A stretch of 64,000 nt of DNA from Vescimonas coprocola. GTDB taxonomy: Bacteria > Bacillota > Clostridia > Oscillospirales > Oscillospiraceae. Position 1 is the first letter of the stretch, and each line of letters begins with the position of its first letter. Of the stretch, positions 62,393 to 64,000 are shown piece after piece. A program made the position numbers and the translations under genes. The notes under the pieces were generated by a model, which saw nothing but the letters and a program-made list of their open reading frames with translations, had not been told where the DNA came from and did not search any database. The stretch spans positions 1,330,415 through 1,394,414 of the forward strand of contig NZ_AP023418.1 of assembly GCF_018408575.1 (NCBI RefSeq), given 5' to 3'.

Positions 62393-62851
62393 TCAGAACG
62401 GCAGGTCGCCGTCCTCCTCGTCGATCTCGGCAAAATCGGACGGGCCGCCCACCGGGGCGGAATACCCTCCGGCGGGAGCACCGTAGGCAGGAGCCTGAGA
62501 ATAACCGCTGTTATTCCCACCGGCGCCGCCGGGTCTGCTGTCACCGAAATAGACATTGTCGGCAACCACCTCCGCACTTCTGCGGTTGTTGCCCTCCTTG
62601 TCTTTCCAGTCACGGATCTGGAGCCGCCCCTCCACCACGGCCATGCGGCCCTTGGTGAAATACTTGGAGACGAACTCCGCCGTGCTGCGCCAAGCCACCA
62701 CATCGATGAAATCGGTCTCCTTTTCGCCGCTCTGGGACTTATAGTCCCGATCCACGGCCAAAGAGAAGCTGGTGACCGCCGTACCGCTCTGAGTACGCCG
62801 CAGCTCCGGGTCCCTGGTCAGGCGACCCATGATGAAAATCTTGTTCAGCAT
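62393..62851 (-). CDS. ssb: Single-stranded DNA-binding protein
   Basis: The 152-residue OB-fold protein begins LNKIFIMGRLTRDPELR and ends with the acidic partner-binding tip EEDGDLPF. A Gly/Tyr/Ala-rich linker lies at about 110-135. It coats ssDNA in replication and recombination and is encoded between rpsF and rpsR as usual. GGGGGAAG precedes 62851. Confidence 0.97.
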   Translation of the reverse strand: MLNKIFIMGRLTRDPELRRTQSGTAVTSFSLAVDRDYKSQSGEKETDFIDVVAWRSTAEFVSKYFTKGRMAVVEGRLQIRDWKDKEGNNRRSAEVVADNVYFGDSRPGGAGGNNSGYSQAPAYGAPAGGYSAPVGGPSDFAEIDEEDGDLPF

Positions 62852-62863
62852 TGTGCTTCCCCC

Positions 62864-63163
62864 TTACTCGTCCTTGCAGACGATCATGGAACGCATCACG
62901 CCCTCGGTAATGCCCAGGATACGATCCAGCTCCTTGGGGAATTCCGGTGCGCTGGTGAAGCTCATCAGCACATAGTAGCCTTCGGTCTTGTAATCGATGG
63001 CGTAAGCAAGACGACGCTTGCCCCACTCATCCACGACCACGTCGGAGCAGCCGTGCTGCTCAGCCAGAGCCTGGAACTTTGCCACATTGGCGGCAATAGC
63101 CTCCTCACCCTGTGCCGGGTCGAGAATGTAAACGACCTCATAGTTGGCGGAAATCTTAGCCAT
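62864..63163 (-). CDS. rpsF: 30S ribosomal protein S6
   Basis: The 99-residue protein begins AKISANYEVVYILDPAQGEE and has the S6 core with VVDEWGKRRLAYAIDYKTEGYY. It partners S18. Start 63163 follows AAAAGGAGG; the longer frame is not supported. The leader carries hairpins, possibly an S6:S18 autoregulatory site. Confidence 0.96.
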   Translation of the reverse strand: MAKISANYEVVYILDPAQGEEAIAANVAKFQALAEQHGCSDVVVDEWGKRRLAYAIDYKTEGYYVLMSFTSAPEFPKELDRILGITEGVMRSMIVCKDE

Positions 63164-63243
63164 ACTTTTTGCACCTCCTTTTGGACTTATGGCCCTCACG
63201 CTGCGGTGAGAGCAAGGATTTACCTGCATACGCAGGCCTAATT
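63164..63243 (-). promoter_or_regulatory. rpsF leader with hairpins, possible S6:S18 autoregulatory element
   Basis: The 80-nt leader contains CCTGC/GCAGG (63222-63236) and CTCAC-CGCAGC-GTGAG (63194-63209) hairpins. The latter places CACCG near its loop, similar to the known S6:S18-binding leader motif of Firmicutes. Structural match is by eye only. Confidence 0.45.
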
Positions 63244-63271
63244 ATTATACCGGATATCCGCCAAAAGTCAA
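63244..63271 (-). promoter_or_regulatory. Promoter of rpsF-ssb-rpsR
   Basis: On the minus strand TTGACT (63271-63266), 16-nt spacer, TATAAT (63249-63244). Confidence 0.8.
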
Positions 63272-63333
63272 GAAGTTTTTGGGAATATTCCGTGGAAAAT
63301 TCCCTCTTTTTTGCCCTTCCCGGCAGAAAGGGC

Positions 63334-63362
63334 TTGAAATTGCCGAAGGAATCCTTTAGAAT
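63334..63362 (+). promoter_or_regulatory. Promoter of the SpoU-type methyltransferase gene
   Basis: TTGAAA (63334-63339), 17-nt spacer, TAGAAT (63357-63362), 53 nt before the start. Confidence 0.6.
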
Positions 63363-63414
63363 AAGGTGTCAAATCATCCCTTCGGTGCATGAAAACGCCG
63401 GGAAAGGAATCCCT

Positions 63415-64000
63415 ATGGAGCATATCACCAGCCGTCACAACCCCCTCATGGGCCATATTCGCAAGCTGGTCGGCTCCGCCGCCTACCGGCGGGCGACGGG
63501 GGAATTTCTCTGTGACAGCCCCAAGCTGCTGCAGGAGGCCCTGCTGTGGCAGGCGGAGATCACCGCCGTGGTGACCATCTCCCCCCTGCCCCGGCTTCCG
63601 GAGTACATCCGACAGGTGCAGGTGCCGGAGGACGTCATGGCCTCCATCTCCCCGGTAAAGACCCCTCAGGGGGTGCTTTTCACCTGCCGCCTGCCTCAGG
63701 CTCCCCTGCCCCGGTCCCTCACCGGCCGGCGGTATGTGCTGCTGGACGGGGTGCAGGACCCCGGCAACGTAGGCACCATCCTGCGGACGCTGGACGCCTT
63801 CGACGCCGACGGCCTGCTGCTTACCGGCGGCTGCGCCGACCCCTACGGCTGGAAGGCGGTGCGCTCCTCCATGGGGGCCGTGTTCCGCCGCCCCATCTAT
63901 TTCGGTTCACCGGAGGAACTGGCGGCCCTGCTGCACCGCAGCGGCCTGCCCCTGTACGGGGCCGCCCTGCGGGAGGACACCGTGGACGCCCGGCAGGCGG
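63415..64000 (+). CDS. TrmH/SpoU-family RNA methyltransferase (partial)
   Basis: The 195 visible residues begin MEHITSRHNPLMGHIRKLVG and contain the SpoU-type substrate-binding domain (about 1-90) and the start of the knotted SPOUT domain: VLLDGVQDPGNVGTILRTLD at about 110-129, then the SMGAVFRRPIYF segment near 152-163. It methylates 2'-O-ribose in rRNA or tRNA; the target is unknown. The C-terminal knot with its last motif lies beyond the window. GGGAAAGGA precedes 63415. Confidence 0.9.
   Translation, partial: MEHITSRHNPLMGHIRKLVGSAAYRRATGEFLCDSPKLLQEALLWQAEITAVVTISPLPRLPEYIRQVQVPEDVMASISPVKTPQGVLFTCRLPQAPLPRSLTGRRYVLLDGVQDPGNVGTILRTLDAFDADGLLLTGGCADPYGWKAVRSSMGAVFRRPIYFGSPEELAALLHRSGLPLYGAALREDTVDARQA

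Overview
The window looks like a chromosomal segment of a spore-forming, anaerobic, high-GC Clostridia species, probably of the Oscillospiraceae/Flavonifractor-Oscillibacter type. That placement is inferred from protein character: spo0A, spoIVB, a family II CBS-pyrophosphatase, [4Fe-4S] serine dehydratase, glnS, and Tn4451-type accessory genes typical of gut Firmicutes. No rRNA is present. Most genes are core genome. Two stretches are clearly mobile: the left 10 kb, and an island at about 45.4-52.9 kb.

Region 1 (1-10121) is part of an integrative conjugative/mobilizable element, with every gene on the minus strand. It holds tnpV (cut by the window edge), a truncated large serine recombinase, tnpW, a DnaC-like loader, a replisome organizer, a relaxase and MobC with a possible oriT, a small HTH protein and a sigma-70-like factor. 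The cargo is a methyltransferase, tet(W) (ribosomal-protection tetracycline resistance, with its promoter, leader peptide and attenuator) and a P-loop kinase-like gene.

Region 2 (10122-45330) is core chromosome. It carries a GHKL/LytTR two-component pair, sdaAB-sdaAA, a metQNI transporter, dnaG-rpoD-cupin, a GH25 lysozyme, murC-proX, permeases, an ACT regulator, spoIVB-amidohydrolase-spo0A, an NlpC/P60 hydrolase and a polar amino-acid ABC transporter with ArgR-box-like sites. A co-directional run follows: rpe-recR-apbE-(NusG-II)-(Gx transporter)-AAA ATPase, then typA and glnS. The most notable find is upstream of metQ: a strong promoter, a 35-codon leader ORF with seven Met codons in thirteen, a competing antiterminator and an intrinsic terminator. 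Together these are the complete layout of a ribosome-mediated methionine attenuator.

Region 3 (about 45.4-52.95 kb) is an accessory island ending in a zinc-ribbon tyrosine integrase next to tRNA-Ala(GGC). It contains gene debris, an IS3-family element, three XRE regulators, a YHYH/KTSC membrane protein, two convergent hicAB toxin-antitoxin modules and an orphan HicB domain.

Region 4 (53.0-64.0 kb) returns to core genes: an EEP-family phosphodiesterase, a rhomboid protease, a heavy-metal efflux locus (ArsR-AraC fusion regulator, free HMA protein, P1B ATPase), a MATE exporter, the CBS-PPase, a LOG protein, the rpsF-ssb-rpsR operon and the start of a SpoU-type RNA methyltransferase. Promoters with 16-18 nt spacers and hairpin terminators could be read for many units and are listed.
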